Notes: a model not told the origin generated them from the sequence alone. A stretch of DNA of 64,000 nt from Anagrus nilaparvatae (GCA_022575985.1 JAKSXM010000269.1:992001-1056000), one strand, 5' to 3'; positions 11,193-22,446 are shown, numbered from the stretch's first letter. Translations and numbers: made by a program.

Positions 11193-11199
11193 TAAGTAA
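9730..11199 (+). CDS. LINE ORF1, truncated copy A (489 aa)
   Basis: Identical to residues 1-487 of the intact ORF1 of segment B; the last residue and the stop are supplied by the duplication junction. It keeps the glutamine/asparagine-rich N-terminus, the charged coiled-coil region (about residues 215-275) and part of the RRM-like domain. It lacks the three zinc knuckles, so it should not bind nucleic acid normally. No ORF2 follows. It is non-functional as a retrotransposition protein. Confidence 0.85.
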   Translation: MKQNNNEQVQSVQGPQMNNNQQGPLALTNSNEADPVEQMRRDKLKVTPRWSTRLSRLMENDGMQDILAKYSDVQQAFKETQAAKGLDTVREGFIAEKGYYGKLLEAIIEMEYQFGYVQKNASMVIKNGVRKFASVVEQLVLIKEQQTKAVSAIYEALLKEMNGKGSLKRPRPTSSPESSPGNGGNTGKKMNEVTQSNEELSEFDQGIQNVELSITEKNRKELQGQRKRKKVLQEEENRKRLQEQREKLQQQQKRQKEWREKRLLEERIIQEGSDKSKPNATALDRSSTDHHDLVKLTNHPGVDESPMETQISEEDQDSLREQDNSRKQNNANGPKRISKAEKKRRKKQKKLQLQQGNQVTETPSQLQKQAQVEKTPNKVNTWEKPKKKQKAKKKNTQQPKRPAETVSTKPSRRRYKKRMEALLIKPAAGHTYEETLLSIKKNVQLEDSGAKVHRIRKTQGGSVLIELESILDSGKLQEAVQAVTGPDSK

Positions 11200-11200
11200 T

Positions 11201-11930
11201 TTCTTAAAATAAAATTCATATAAAATTTCCCATGAGGAAACATTTTTAATCTTATACAAGTAAAAAAAATAATTCCGCCGATTAATCAATTTAAATATAA
11301 ATTATTGTTCAAAAAAGTCAAAGAACAATTATAATCTTGTAAATGTTTCCGGTATTTTAAATTTAAGAGTTTTATCTTGATTAATTTTGTCGAATACATT
11401 ACTCATATCTTTTAAAATACCTTTTTAAATAATTATTCGTAATGCTATTAATGTAGAGTTCTAAATATTTAATTTAAGAAAAGTGCTCTTGTTGACTTAT
11501 ATAAATATTTTATTTTAAGAAAAGTGTTCTTGTTGACTTATAAAATTCATAGATAAAAAATTTTTATTTTTTAGACATTCAAATTACCGGATCAGTGGTC
11601 GAAATCTCCATTTTCTGGCGTCCTGAAGCGTCCTGAAATTTCAAATTTATCAGGAAATTTTCAAAAGGCGTATCTATTGAAAATATATTTTTTTGCATCC
11701 AAGGAAAAAAATAGGCAGTTAGGTATAACAGTAGGAAATCCTAATTTTCTTTCTGAAATAAATGTTTAAAAAAAGGCAGGGGGATAAAATCTAAGCTTTC
11801 CTTAAGTCTTTTTTAATTGATTTTAATAACTGCTGCAAATTTTAAGCAATTGAAGCTACTTGCTTGAAATTTCAAGCAGCTAATTTCAATTTAAGCACAA
11901 GCAAAGTAGACTAGCCGTGTGTAATAATAA

Positions 11931-11961
<31 letters not shown>

Positions 11962-14918
11962 AATAACTCCGCTAAACCGGTCCCAAGCCCGGAGCCTCAT
12001 AAGGCTGAGGAAGGAGGAGGGTGGTTCAGGCCGCCTTTTTTCAAGGTTGAACTAGAATCAAGGATGTAGGATATAGCTCTCTGGAACAACTGAGGCTGCC
12101 CTATAAATCGGGTCTCATGCCTTGCATTTCTCTAGGGACATGCTCTATGCTGTACCCCATGCGTCCATGTTAGGAATGCCGCAGACTGCTCATGGTTACG
12201 CTATAAGCGGTTCTGGAATAACTGAGGCTGCCCTATAAACCGGGTTTTATGCCTTGTCTTTCCCTCGAGCATTCTTGACAAGCATGCAGCCACAGACTGC
12301 TATCCTAAACTATCCTTGAGGAAGAGGCACATTAAAGGGGCTCCAAGGTTTTCTCGATTGCGATTTAAGCCACATACAGGGTTGCCTTAGGCCTGACGTA
12401 TTGGCTCTTAGCATGGGAGAATCCCACCTCGAGCACAGCGACGTAGCCGATTAAAGGTAGTCGCGAGTCCCGCTAAATCATGACTGCAGGTTGTTTTATT
12501 TTTTTCTGGTTTAGTAATGTGTGAAGGTGCGGCCAGAATATTCCGCAACACTAGACAAGCTCTCTGAGAACATCTAGGCCGCCCTTATAAACAGGGCTCT
12601 GTGCCTTCGCTTCTTAATTAGGTACTTGTACCATCGTGCACTCAAATAAGTGCCGCAGAAAGCCGTCATGTGTTCCCGAAGATTCTGGCTGGGGGCATTA
12701 TTCTGGAATGAACTTATGGGGGGTCTTTGGATCATTCAGACGTGACTTCCAGATTAGTTCTCCCCCTGTCTCACGACGGGCTAGAATATCGCGAGATGGT
12801 AAGCAACCATAGTGGTAAAAATCCACCAAATTGTCACCCGGCCCACACGACGGGTCAAGAATGACCGTGTGATGCTAGACAGACATGGAGCGAAGGTGAA
12901 TATCCTCCCATCTGCAGGACTGACATCGACCGCCACCCTGGGACTGGTACCTAGGGCGTTGACCGGTGAAAGACCGAACACCAATTCCACTAATTACAAC
13001 CTTTTTTCTTTTTAAATTTTATTTACAGATACACTAACAATAGCTCTATTTACAGGTTATCAACCAAACGGCGTAATGCCCCCGATCATCGCGGCTCGCG
13101 GTGGTCGGCCCCCCGAATCGGGATGGCAACCTCCGTAGAGGGTACAGGTCAAAAACTGGGAACTGCACCTCCAGGCCGCCGGATAGTACAGGAGCCCGGA
13201 GCTGTCTAGCTAACAGGTCTGGCTGCTCTATCAGCCGGCGCATAATCTCGTTTTCCGTAGTAGTGCCGGGTAGCGCCCGGGTAGGGCCCTGCTGCGGGGA
13301 GCGGGGGGCTTTCCACAAGGCCACTACGCTAGGGGACACCCGGTTGGGGGGGCCGACCATTGCGAGACAACCGCGTTGATTGGCTGCTTTACGTTTCGCA
13401 TTCAATCACACAAGACAGAACAGGTTAGAAGGAGAAAACATTTTTAAAAATAACGATGAAGCAAAACAATAATGAACAGGTTCAAAGCGTGCAGGGACCG
13501 CAAATGAACAACAACCAACAGGGCCCCCTAGCCCTAACAAACTCAAACGAAGCTGACCCAGTAGAACAAATGAGGCGGGATAAGCTCAAAGTGACGCCTA
13601 GATGGAGCACTCGATTATCTCGGCTCATGGAAAATGATGGTATGCAGGATATTCTTGCAAAATATAGCGATGTCCAACAAGCCTTCAAAGAAACCCAGGC
13701 AGCTAAAGGTCTGGATACTGTAAGAGAAGGCTTTATTGCTGAAAAGGGATATTACGGCAAACTTCTGGAGGCCATAATCGAAATGGAGTATCAGTTCGGC
13801 TATGTTCAGAAGAACGCGAGCATGGTGATAAAAAATGGAGTTCGGAAGTTTGCCAGCGTAGTGGAGCAGCTGGTATTGATTAAGGAGCAGCAAACTAAAG
13901 CAGTATCTGCGATATATGAAGCCCTCCTTAAAGAAATGAACGGGAAAGGCTCGCTTAAAAGGCCCCGCCCGACATCATCTCCCGAGAGCTCACCAGGCAA
14001 CGGGGGGAACACGGGGAAAAAGATGAACGAGGTTACCCAATCGAATGAAGAACTGTCTGAATTCGATCAGGGAATACAAAATGTAGAGCTCTCAATAACT
14101 GAGAAAAACAGGAAGGAGCTACAAGGGCAAAGAAAGAGGAAAAAAGTGCTCCAGGAAGAAGAAAACAGAAAGAGGCTTCAAGAGCAACGTGAGAAGCTCC
14201 AGCAGCAGCAAAAGAGACAGAAGGAATGGCGTGAAAAACGCTTATTAGAAGAAAGAATAATCCAAGAAGGGTCGGATAAATCGAAGCCGAACGCAACGGC
14301 TCTCGATCGGTCTTCCACTGATCACCATGATCTAGTGAAATTGACAAACCACCCTGGGGTAGACGAGTCTCCAATGGAAACTCAAATTTCGGAAGAGGAC
14401 CAAGACAGTTTACGTGAGCAAGACAATTCACGTAAGCAAAATAATGCAAACGGTCCCAAAAGGATCAGCAAGGCCGAAAAAAAAAGGAGGAAAAAACAAA
14501 AAAAGCTGCAGCTTCAACAGGGAAACCAGGTAACTGAAACCCCAAGCCAGTTGCAAAAACAGGCTCAGGTAGAAAAAACACCCAATAAAGTGAATACCTG
14601 GGAAAAACCCAAAAAGAAGCAGAAAGCTAAGAAGAAGAATACTCAGCAGCCAAAAAGGCCTGCTGAAACGGTCAGTACCAAGCCGAGTAGGCGTAGGTAC
14701 AAAAAGAGGATGGAGGCCTTACTTATAAAGCCAGCAGCAGGCCATACATACGAGGAAACTCTTCTTAGTATTAAGAAGAACGTCCAGCTTGAAGATTCGG
14801 GGGCTAAAGTCCATCGAATCCGCAAGACGCAAGGCGGCAGCGTCCTCATCGAGCTGGAGTCGATATTGGACTCCGGCAAACTGCAGGAAGCAGTTCAAGC
14901 GGTAACGGGCCCTGATTC
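11201..14918 (+). repeat. Tandem duplication, copy 2
   Basis: Exact partner of 7475-11192. Copy 2 runs on into the rest of ORF1 without a break, so it is the parental arrangement and copy 1 is the truncated product. Alternatively the pair is an assembly artefact. The AT-rich part (11201-11933) has no gene. Confidence 0.9.
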
Positions 14919-15438
14919 GAACGTTCGGGACATGATCCCCATGCTCAAACTCGAAATTCGAGATTTAGATGGGGTCACGAAAGAACAGGAGATCCAGGAG
15001 GCGGTCGCCAAGGCGATAGGTATTGAAAACGGGAAAAACCTCCTGGTTACCATTTTCAAAACCAAAGGCACAATGAGTCAGATGGCTGTGGTGGAATTAC
15101 TCGAAGTTGATGCTCTCCGCCTAGCCAAAAAAGGGAAAATCCAAATTGGATGGGCTTTGAACAGAGTGCGCCTTCGAGCAGATGCAAGGCGCTGCTTTAA
15201 GTGTCTGGGCTATGGACATAATCAGTATATCTGCAAAGGCCCAGACCGTAGAAAAGCATGTCTCAAATGTGGCATGGATGGCCACAAAAGAACAGAATGC
15301 AAGAAGGAAACACCCGAGTGTTTCCTGTGCAAGAATAGGGACGACAAGTGCTCTACGGAACACTATGCCGGAGAAGGAAACTGCCCCAGCTACCGTGAGG
15401 CTCTGGCTGTGGCGAGGAATAAGTGTCATCGAAAATGA
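13456..15438 (+). CDS. LINE ORF1 protein, intact (660 aa)
   Basis: RNA-binding ORF1 (Gag-like) protein of an R1-clade non-LTR retrotransposon. The start MKQNNNEQ is the first ATG after the conserved leader and matches segment G. Domains in order: Q/N-rich N-terminus, helical region (about 60-160), long charged coiled coil rich in K/E/Q (about 215-275), basic linker with several Lys/Arg runs (about 340-430), RRM-like domain (about 435-565), and three zinc knuckles: CX2CX4HX4C at 580-593 and 602-615, then a CX2C-led third from 622. In this family ORF1 coats the element RNA and forms the RNP with ORF2. The stop TGA overlaps the ORF2 ATG as ATGA, which suggests reinitiation. This copy and that of G are the only intact ORF1s here. 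Confidence 0.9.
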   Translation: MKQNNNEQVQSVQGPQMNNNQQGPLALTNSNEADPVEQMRRDKLKVTPRWSTRLSRLMENDGMQDILAKYSDVQQAFKETQAAKGLDTVREGFIAEKGYYGKLLEAIIEMEYQFGYVQKNASMVIKNGVRKFASVVEQLVLIKEQQTKAVSAIYEALLKEMNGKGSLKRPRPTSSPESSPGNGGNTGKKMNEVTQSNEELSEFDQGIQNVELSITEKNRKELQGQRKRKKVLQEEENRKRLQEQREKLQQQQKRQKEWREKRLLEERIIQEGSDKSKPNATALDRSSTDHHDLVKLTNHPGVDESPMETQISEEDQDSLREQDNSRKQNNANGPKRISKAEKKRRKKQKKLQLQQGNQVTETPSQLQKQAQVEKTPNKVNTWEKPKKKQKAKKKNTQQPKRPAETVSTKPSRRRYKKRMEALLIKPAAGHTYEETLLSIKKNVQLEDSGAKVHRIRKTQGGSVLIELESILDSGKLQEAVQAVTGPDSNVRDMIPMLKLEIRDLDGVTKEQEIQEAVAKAIGIENGKNLLVTIFKTKGTMSQMAVVELLEVDALRLAKKGKIQIGWALNRVRLRADARRCFKCLGYGHNQYICKGPDRRKACLKCGMDGHKRTECKKETPECFLCKNRDDKCSTEHYAGEGNCPSYREALAVARNKCHRK

Positions 15439-17196
15439 TCAAGGTTCTACAAGGGAACATGAAGCAAGCCCGGCAAGCTGGTGCTTTGTTGGAACAGATT
15501 GCTCGCGAAGAGGATTCAAATATCCTCTTACTAAGCGAGCAATCATACAACATGAACCACAAATACTGGGTAACCGATGACACTGGCTGCTGCGCCATAT
15601 GGCTCTGCGCCATAATGCATACTCCTTGGTGGCGGGAGTGTTCCCAAGGCAGTGGAAGGTGGCACGTCTCGTGCTCTTGAACAAGGGTAAAGGTGGAGCC
15701 CCGGACTCTCCATCATCTTACAGACCCTTGTGCATGTTAAACACCATCGGAAAGGTGATGGAGAGCATGCTCCGGGCAAGATTGAGAAGAGCCATCGTGG
15801 AGGGCGGTGGCCTTTCCGAGGAGCAGTATGGATTTCGTGAGGGGCATTCCACGATAGACGCCATTCGGCGTGTCGTGGATACCGTAGAGGCTGAGAGGAA
15901 AAAGCGGCCTGCAATTTGCAAAGACGTCCTTCTTGTAACGCTGGACGTCAAAAACGCTTTCAATTCGGCCAGATGGGATGACATGATCCGGTCTCTCGAG
16001 TACGACTTCCGGATACCCAGGTATCTGGGTAACAGAGGGTTCTGAGTGCGGGCATTGCCCAAGGTTCGGTTCTCGGACCGGACCTGTGGAATGCCTTTTA
16101 CGATGGCCTGTTGCGCGTTCACCTCCCGGAAGGAGCTTCTCTGATCGGGTACGCGGACGACGTGGCTCTGACCATCACTGGCAGGGACATGCGGGTAACC
16201 CAGGAGAGGTTGAATCTAGTCATGAGACAGATCAACCTCTGGATGGGCGAGCACGGGCTCCAGCTCGCGATCCCAAAAACGGAGATCGTACTGCTGACCC
16301 GTCGCACATCAATTTCCACGGACATCGATGTAAATGTCGATGATGGTGGAAACCCTCACACGATCCAAGCCAAGACATCGGTTAAGTACCTGGGAGTTCT
16401 GCTTGATAACAAGCTGAACTTCTGGGAACAATTTCAGAGGTCGAGTGAGAAGGCCGCGTCGATCGCATCCTCCTTGTCAAGGCTCATGGCCAACATAGGA
16501 GGGCCCAAACCCGGGAAGCGAAGATTGTTGATGTCCGTTGTCAACTCTGTCCTGCTTTATGGATCTGAGATCTGGGCGGATATCACCAAATTTGCCAAGT
16601 ACAGACATAAAATATCGTCTGTGCAGCGGCAAGCGGCCCTGAGGATCGCCTGCGCGTACCATACGGTATCGCTCGAAGCGATCCAGGTAGTAGCATCGGT
16701 CATACCCATCGACCTGCTAGCGTTGGAGCGGAAATACATTTACGATAGTGTAGAGGACCGCGAAGTGGCATCCACTCGCGCCCGCTCCAGCTCTATGGGA
16801 AAATGGCAGGAACGGTGGAAAAAGGAGGAAGAGAAAAATGCCCGATGGACGCGCAGACTGATTTCAGATCTGCAGGCATGGACTGGACGACAACATGGGG
16901 AGGTGGATTTTTACCTCACTCAATTCTTGACTGGACACGGGTATTTCCATGCAATGTTGAAACACTGGCATAAGGTGGCAACAGAGGAGTGCCTGCACTG
17001 CCCAGGCGAGAAGGATACAGTGGAGCATACTTTCTTCGGATGTACGCGCTACGTGGAAGGGCGCCCGCCCTTCCCGATTTGGAGGCCAGAGAAGGTGGTT
17101 CCGGAAATGCTACGGAGTTCTGAAAATTGGAACAAAGTAGCAGAGTACGTAAGGGCCACCTTGTTGAAGAAAAAGGAGGAGGGCTTTCTATCGTAG
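15435..17196 (+). pseudogene. LINE ORF2 of segment B, endonuclease and RT partly deleted
   Basis: The ORF2 start (MIKVLQGN) is followed by about 56 codons of the APE-type endonuclease. A large deletion near 15603 then jumps to the RT N-terminus (WWRECSQ, frame changed), so the rest of the endonuclease and the linker are lost. RT motif A (LLVTLDVKNAF) is present at about 15940-15965. A second deletion at about 16034 (after RYLGN) removes roughly 75 bp and shifts frame. From 16111 to 17196 the frame is open again: YADD (16150-16161), thumb/connection, and a C-terminal zinc motif (EECLHCPG...H...C) ending in EEGFLS. The copy cannot make a full ORF2 protein. It is clearly R1-type from YADDVAL, GPDLWNAFYD and the CX2C-HC tail. 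Confidence 0.85.
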
Positions 17197-17475
17197 ATTG
17201 CTCTCCTGTCACTAGGCTGGGGGAAGGCAGCGGCCAGTTGCCTAGGCTGCGCGTCCCAAACTGAAGTTATACCTGAAAAGGGAGTTCCGGTTTGGGGCAA
17301 ACAAGCGCAGGGGGGTTTATAGTGTGTTTATCCAGTAAGAATCTGGGGCGTAGCCGGCGACCGCGTTCGATTGCGAAAGTTACACTTTGTGCAACTGGGC
17401 GGTCATGGAAATTTGCGGGCCTTTAAGGCCCGCAAACACTCCATGGCTGATGTAAGATTCACAAGATTCCCTTGA

Positions 17476-17476
<1 letters not shown>
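17197..17476 (+). promoter_or_regulatory. LINE 3'UTR with terminal hairpin
   Basis: The 3'UTR ends with a stem at 17412-17436: TTTGCGGGCC, a TTTAA loop, GGCCCGCAAA. In C (about 19458-19483), F (about 24827-24852) and H (about 43185-43210) one C is T, which still pairs as G-U. This is followed by a conserved CACTCCATGGCTGATG box and then poly(A). A conserved terminal stem is the kind of signal an R1-type RT reads when it starts target-primed synthesis; that role is inference. Confidence 0.6.
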
Positions 17477-17548
<72 letters not shown>

Positions 17549-19540
17549 TGAATAATAATGGTTATGGCTTCCGCCATAACATAATGGTTATGGCAAAAGT
17601 GCTCAAAAGAGCGGTCAAAGTAATCCCTGGTATCCTGTTAAGCATGTTCAATGCGTGTTTGATGGCTGGAGTGTTCCCAAAGCAGTGGAAGGTGGCACGT
17701 CTCGTGCTCTTGAACAAGGGCAAGGGGGGAGCCTCGGACTCTCCATCATCTTACAGACCTTTGTGTATGTTAAATACCATTGGTAAGGTGATGGAGAGCT
17801 TGCTCCGGGCAAGGCTTAGAAGGGCAATCGAGGAGGGCGGTGGTCTCTCCGAGGAGCAGCATGGTTTTCGTGAGGGGCATTCCACGATAGACGCCATTCG
17901 GCGTGTCGTGGACACCGTAGAGGCTGAGAGGGAAAGGCGGTCTGCAATTCGCAGGGACGTCCTTCTGGTAACGCTGGACGTCAAAAACGCTTTCAACTCG
18001 GCCAGGTGGGATGACATGATCCGGTCCCTCGAGTACGATTTCCGGATACCCAGGTATCTGGGTAACGTACTAAGGGATTACCTGCGGGACCGGAGACTGC
18101 TCTACGACACGCTCGATGGAAGGCGTGAAAGGGTTTTGAGTGCAGGCATCGCGCAAGGTTCGATTCTCGGACCGGACCTGTGGAATGCCTTTTACGATGG
18201 CTTGCTGCGCGTCCACCTCCCGGAAGGAGTTTCCCTGATCGGGTACGCCGACGACGTGGCCCTAACCATAACTGGCAGGGACATGGAAGAGACCCAGGAG
18301 AGGTTAAATCTAGTCATGAGACGGATCAACCTCTGGATGGGCGATCACGGGCTCCAGCTTGCGATCCCAAAAACGGAGATCGTACTGCTGACTCGTCGAA
18401 GGGTTCCCACCGACTTCGATGTAATTATCGACGACGGCGGAAACCCTCACACGATCCGAACCAGAACATCGGTGAAATACCTGGGAGTTCAGCTTGATAA
18501 CAAGCTGACCTTCTGGGAGCAATTTCAGAGGTCGTGTGAAAAGGCAGCGTCGGTCGCATCCTCCCTGTCAAGGCTCATGGCCAACATTGGGGGACCCAAA
18601 CCAGGGAAGCGAAGGCTCCTGATGTCAGTCGTCAACTCTGTCCTGCTCTACGGATCAGAAGTCTGGGCGAAGACCACAGAAACTGCCAAGTACAGGCGAA
18701 AAATATCGTCTGTGCAGCGGCAAGCGGCCCTGAGAATCGCCTGCGCGTACCATACGGTATCGCTCGAGGCGATCCAGGTTGTTGCTTCGGTGATACCCAT
18801 CGACCTGCTAGCGTTGGAGCGGAAATTCATTTACGAGAGCGTAGATGAGCGCGAAGTGGCTTCCACTCGCGCCCGCTTCAACTCTATGAAAACATGGAAT
18901 AAACGATGGAAAAAGAACCAAGAGAAGAATGCTCTATGGACGCGCAGACTGATCTCAAACCTGCAGGCATGGATGGGACGACAGCATGGGGAGGTGGATT
19001 TCTAACTTACCCAGTTCTTAACCGGACACGGGTATTTCCGTGTCATGTTGAGGCATTGGCATAAGGTGGCAACAGAGGAGTGCTTGCACTGCCCAGGCGA
19101 GAAGGATACAGTAGAGCAAACATTCTTCGAATGTGTTCGCTACTCGGAGGGGCGCCCGCCCTTCCCGATTTGGAGGCCGGAGACGGTGGTCCCGGAAATG
19201 CTACGGAGTTCCGAAAACTGGAACAAAGTAGCAGAGTACGTAAAGGCCACCTTGTTGAAGAAAAAGGAGGAGGGATTTCTATCGTAGATTGCTCTCCTGT
19301 CACTAGGCAGGGGGAAGGCAGCGGCCAGTTGCCTAGGCTGCGCGTCCCAAACTGAAGTTATACCTGAAAAGGGAGTTCCGGTTTGGGACAAACAAGCGCA
19401 GGGGGTTTAAAGTGTGTTTATCCAGTAAGAATCTTGTGCAACTGGGCGGTCATGGAAATTTGCGGGTCTTTAAGGCCCGCAAACACTCCATGGCTGATGT
19501 AAGATTCACATATTTCCCATAAAAAAAAAAAAAAAAAAAA
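17549..19540 (+). mobile_element. R1-clade LINE segment C, 5'-truncated
   Basis: It starts right after the (AAT)n tail of B. A short filler comes first: GTTATGGC-TTCC-GCCATAAC palindrome, with ATAATGGTTATGGC repeated at 17555 and 17581. Sequence homologous to ORF2 begins at about 17596. RT, C-terminus and 3'UTR follow, then poly(A) from 19520 and (AAT)n. About 60 bp of the 3'UTR is missing near 19433. C differs from the other copies at many positions (for example RRVPTDFDV), so it belongs to an older subfamily. Confidence 0.85.
17596..19287 (+). pseudogene. LINE ORF2 C-terminal two-thirds with one nonsense codon
   Basis: The frame is open from 17548 to 19005 and holds the most complete RT domain in the cluster: fingers (ARLVLLNKG), motif A (LLVTLDVKNAF), motif B region (GIAQGSILGPDLWNAF), YADD, thumb and connection. 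At 19003-19005 a TAC tyrosine codon of the relatives (DFYLTQF) has become TAA. The same frame continues to 19287 with the zinc motif EECLHCPG...CVRY and the EEGFLS terminus. Only the endonuclease and linker are missing, by 5' truncation. Confidence 0.85.
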
Positions 19541-19542
19541 AA

Positions 19543-19599
<57 letters not shown>
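19541..19599. repeat. (AAT)n tract between segments C and D
   Basis: About nineteen AAT units follow the poly(A) of C and abut the intact 5' end of D (CTCCGC at 19600). Confidence 0.85.
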
Positions 19600-20175
19600 C
19601 TCCGCTAAACCGGTCCCAAGCCCGGAGCCTCATAAGGCTGAGGAAGGAGGAGGGTGGTTCAGGCCGCCTTTTTTTTGAAGGTTGAACTAGAATCAAGGAT
19701 TTAGGATATAGCTCTCTGGAACAACTGAGGCTGCTCTATAAATCGGGTCTCATGCCTTGCATTTCTCTAGGGACATGCTCTATGCTGTACCCCATGCGTC
19801 CATGTTAGGAATGCCGCAGACTGCTCATGGTTACGCTATAAGCGGTTCTGGAATAACTGAGGCTGCCCTATAAACCGGGTTTTATGCCTTGTCTTTCCCT
19901 CGAGCATTCTTGACAAGCATGCAGCCACAGACTGCTATCCTAAACTATCCTTGAGGAAGAGGCACATTAAAGGGGCTCCAAGGTTTTCTCCAATCTAAGT
20001 GCGATTTAAGCCACATGCGGGGTTGCCTTAGACCTGACGTATTGGCTCCTAGCATGGGAGAATTCTACCTCGGGCACAGCGACGTAACCGGACACAGGTA
20101 GTTGCGAGTCCCGCTAAATCATGACTCCAGGTTAGTTTCTTCTGGTTTAGTAATGTGTGAAGGTACGGCCAGAAT
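19600..20175 (+). mobile_element. LINE segment D: 5' part of a 5'UTR
   Basis: It starts CTCCGCTAAACC after (AAT)n, like A and B, and follows their 5'UTR to the position of about 8823. There it fuses to sequence in the opposite orientation (segment E). Subfamily differences from A/B (extra CAATCTAAGT, CCTAGCATGGG) are shared with E. Confidence 0.8.
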
Positions 20176-22446
20176 ACTCCGCAATACATCTACGGTAGAA
20201 AGCCCTCCTCCTTTTTCTTCAACAAGGTGGCCCTTACGTACCAATTTTCTGAACACAGTAGCATTTCCGGAACCACCTTCTCTGGCCTCCAAATCGGGAA
20301 GGGCGGGCGCCCTTCCACGTAGCGCACACATCCGAAGAAAGTGTGCTCCACTGTATCCTTCTCGCCTGGGCAGTGCAAGCACTCCTCTGTTGCCACCATA
20401 TGACAATGTTTCAACATTGCACGGAAGTACCCGTGTGCAGTTAAAAATTGGGTGAGGTAAAAATCCACCTTCCCATGTTGTCGTCCAGTCCATAGCTGCA
20501 GATCTGAAATCAGTCTGCGCGTCAATCGGGCATTTTTCTCTTCCTCCTTTTTCCACCATTCCTGCCATTTTTCCATAGAGCTGGAGCGGGCGCGAGTGGA
20601 TGCCACTTCGCGGACCTCTACACTATCGTAAATGTATTTCCGCTCCAACGCTAGCAGGTCGATGGGTATGACCGATGCTACTACCTGGATCGCTTCGAGC
20701 GATACCGTATGGTACGCGCAGGCGATCCTCAGGGCCGCTTGCCGCTGCACAGACGATATTTTATGTCTGTACTTGGAAAAATTTGGTGATATCCGCCCAG
20801 ATCTCAGATCCATAAAGCAGGACAGAGTTGACAACGGACATCAACAATCTTCGCTTCCCGGGTTTGGGCCCTCCTATGTTGGCCATGAGCCTTGACAAGG
20901 AGGATGCGGTCAACGCGGCCTTCTCACTCGACCTCTGAAATTGTTGTCAAGCAGAACTTCCAGGTACTTAACCGATGTCTTGGCTTGGATCGTGTGTGAG
21001 TTTCCACCATCATCGACATTTACATCGATGTCCGTGGAAATTGTTGTGCGACATGTCAGTAGTACGATCTCCGTTTTTGGGATCGCGTGCTGGAGCCCGT
21101 GCTCTCTCATCCAGAGGTTGATCTGTCTCATGACTAGATTCAACCTCTCCTGGGTTACCCGCATGTCCCTGCCAGTGATGGTCAGAGCCACGTCGTCCGC
21201 GTACCCGATCAGAGAAGCTCCTTCCGGAAGGTGAACGCGCAACAGGCCATCGTAAAAGGCATTCCACAGGTCCGCTCCGAGAACCGAACCTTGGGCAATG
21301 CCCGCAATCAGAACCCTCTGTCGCCTGCCATCGAGCGTGTCGTAGAGCAGTCTCCGGTCCCGTAGGTAGTCCTTTATTACGTTACCCAGATACCTGGGTA
21401 TCCGGAAATCGTACTCAAGAGACCGGATCATGTCATCCCACCTGGCCGAATTGAAAGCGTTTTTGACGTCCAGCGTTACAAGAAGGATGTCTTTGCGAAT
21501 TGCAGGCCGCTTTTCCCTCTCAGCCTCTACGGTATCCACGACACGCCGGATGGCGTCTATCGTGGAATGCCCCTCACGAAATCCATACTGCTCCTCGGAA
21601 AGGCCACCACCCTCCTCGATAGCTCTTCTCAACCTTGCCCGGAGGTTGCCATCCCAATCCGGAGGGTCGACCACCGCGAGCCACGATGATCGGCAGCATC
21701 ACGCCGCTTGGTTTCTTATCCTGTAAAAAGAACTATTGTTGGTGTGTAAATAGAATTTAAAAGAAAAAAGTTGTAATTAGTGGGATTAGTTTTCGGTCTT
21801 TCAACGATCAACACCCTGGGTGCCGGTCCCGGGGGGTTGATCAATGTCAGTCCTGCAGATGGGAGGATATTCGCCTTTGCTTCATGTCTGTCTAGCATCA
21901 CACGGTCATTCTTGACCCGTCGTGTGGGCCGGGTGACAATGTGGTAGATTTTTACCACTATGGTTGCTTACCATCTCGCGATATTCTAGCCCGTCGAGAG
22001 ACAGGGGGAGAACTAATCTGGAAGTCGCGTCTGAATGATCCAAAGACCCCCCGTAAGTTCATTCCAGAATAATGCTCCCATCCAGGACCCTCGGGAACAC
22101 ATGACGGCTTTCTGCGGCACTTACTTGAGTGCACGATGGTACAAGTACCTAATTAAGAAGCGAAGGCACAGAGCCCTGTTTATAAGGGCGGCCTAGATGT
22201 TCTCAGATAGCTTGTCTAGTGTTGCGGAGTATTCTGGCCGTACACATTACTAAACCAGAAGAAACTAACCTGGAGTCATGATTTAGCAGGACTCGCAACT
22301 ACCTGTGTCCGGTTACGTTGCTGTGCCCGAGGTAGAATTCTCCCATGCTAGGAGCCAATACGTCAGGTCTAAGGCAACCCCGCATGTGGCTTAAATCGCA
22401 CTTAGATTGGAGATAACCTTGGAGCCCCTTTAATGTGCCTCTTCCT
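20176..22446 (-). mobile_element. LINE segment E, inverted, with large internal deletion
   Basis: On the minus strand: 5'UTR 22446-21641, then directly ORF2 RT from about 21645 down to its stop near 20189. All of ORF1, the endonuclease and the RT N-terminus are missing. The joint sits on the shared pentamer CTCCG (5'UTR AACCTCCG and RT GCTCCGGG). There is no 3'UTR or poly(A). Its 5'UTR end (22235-22446) is an inverted copy of D (about 19955-20170), so D and E form a ~215-bp-arm inverted repeat. Confidence 0.8.
20190..21645 (-). pseudogene. LINE ORF2 RT and C-terminus of segment E
   Basis: The minus-strand frame 21674-20910 carries RT motif A (LLVTLDVKNAF), GIAQGSVLGADLWNAF and YADD. A deletion of about 19 bp near 20935 (after LLDN) shifts the frame, and the readable C-terminal part lies in 20834-20190. 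Here the zinc motif EECLHCPG...H...CVRY is kept. A small gap removes the NWNKVAE region, and the last residues are GFLP rather than GFLS. Non-functional. Confidence 0.8.

Larger units (their letters stand above)
11967..17514 (+). mobile_element. R1-clade LINE segment B, nearly full length
   Basis: 5'UTR 11967-13455, intact ORF1 13456-15438, ORF2 from 15435 with two internal deletions, 3'UTR 17197-17476, and a poly(A) of about 38 nt followed by (AAT)n. It is the only copy with both ends. The 5' end abuts (TAA)n exactly as in A and D. It lacks most of the endonuclease and about 75 bp of the RT, so it is non-autonomous in its present state. Confidence 0.85.

Noticed and set aside
17380..17577. 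65-aa minus-strand frame with poly-Ile and poly-Phe
   Set aside because: Antisense translation of poly(A) and (AAT)n.
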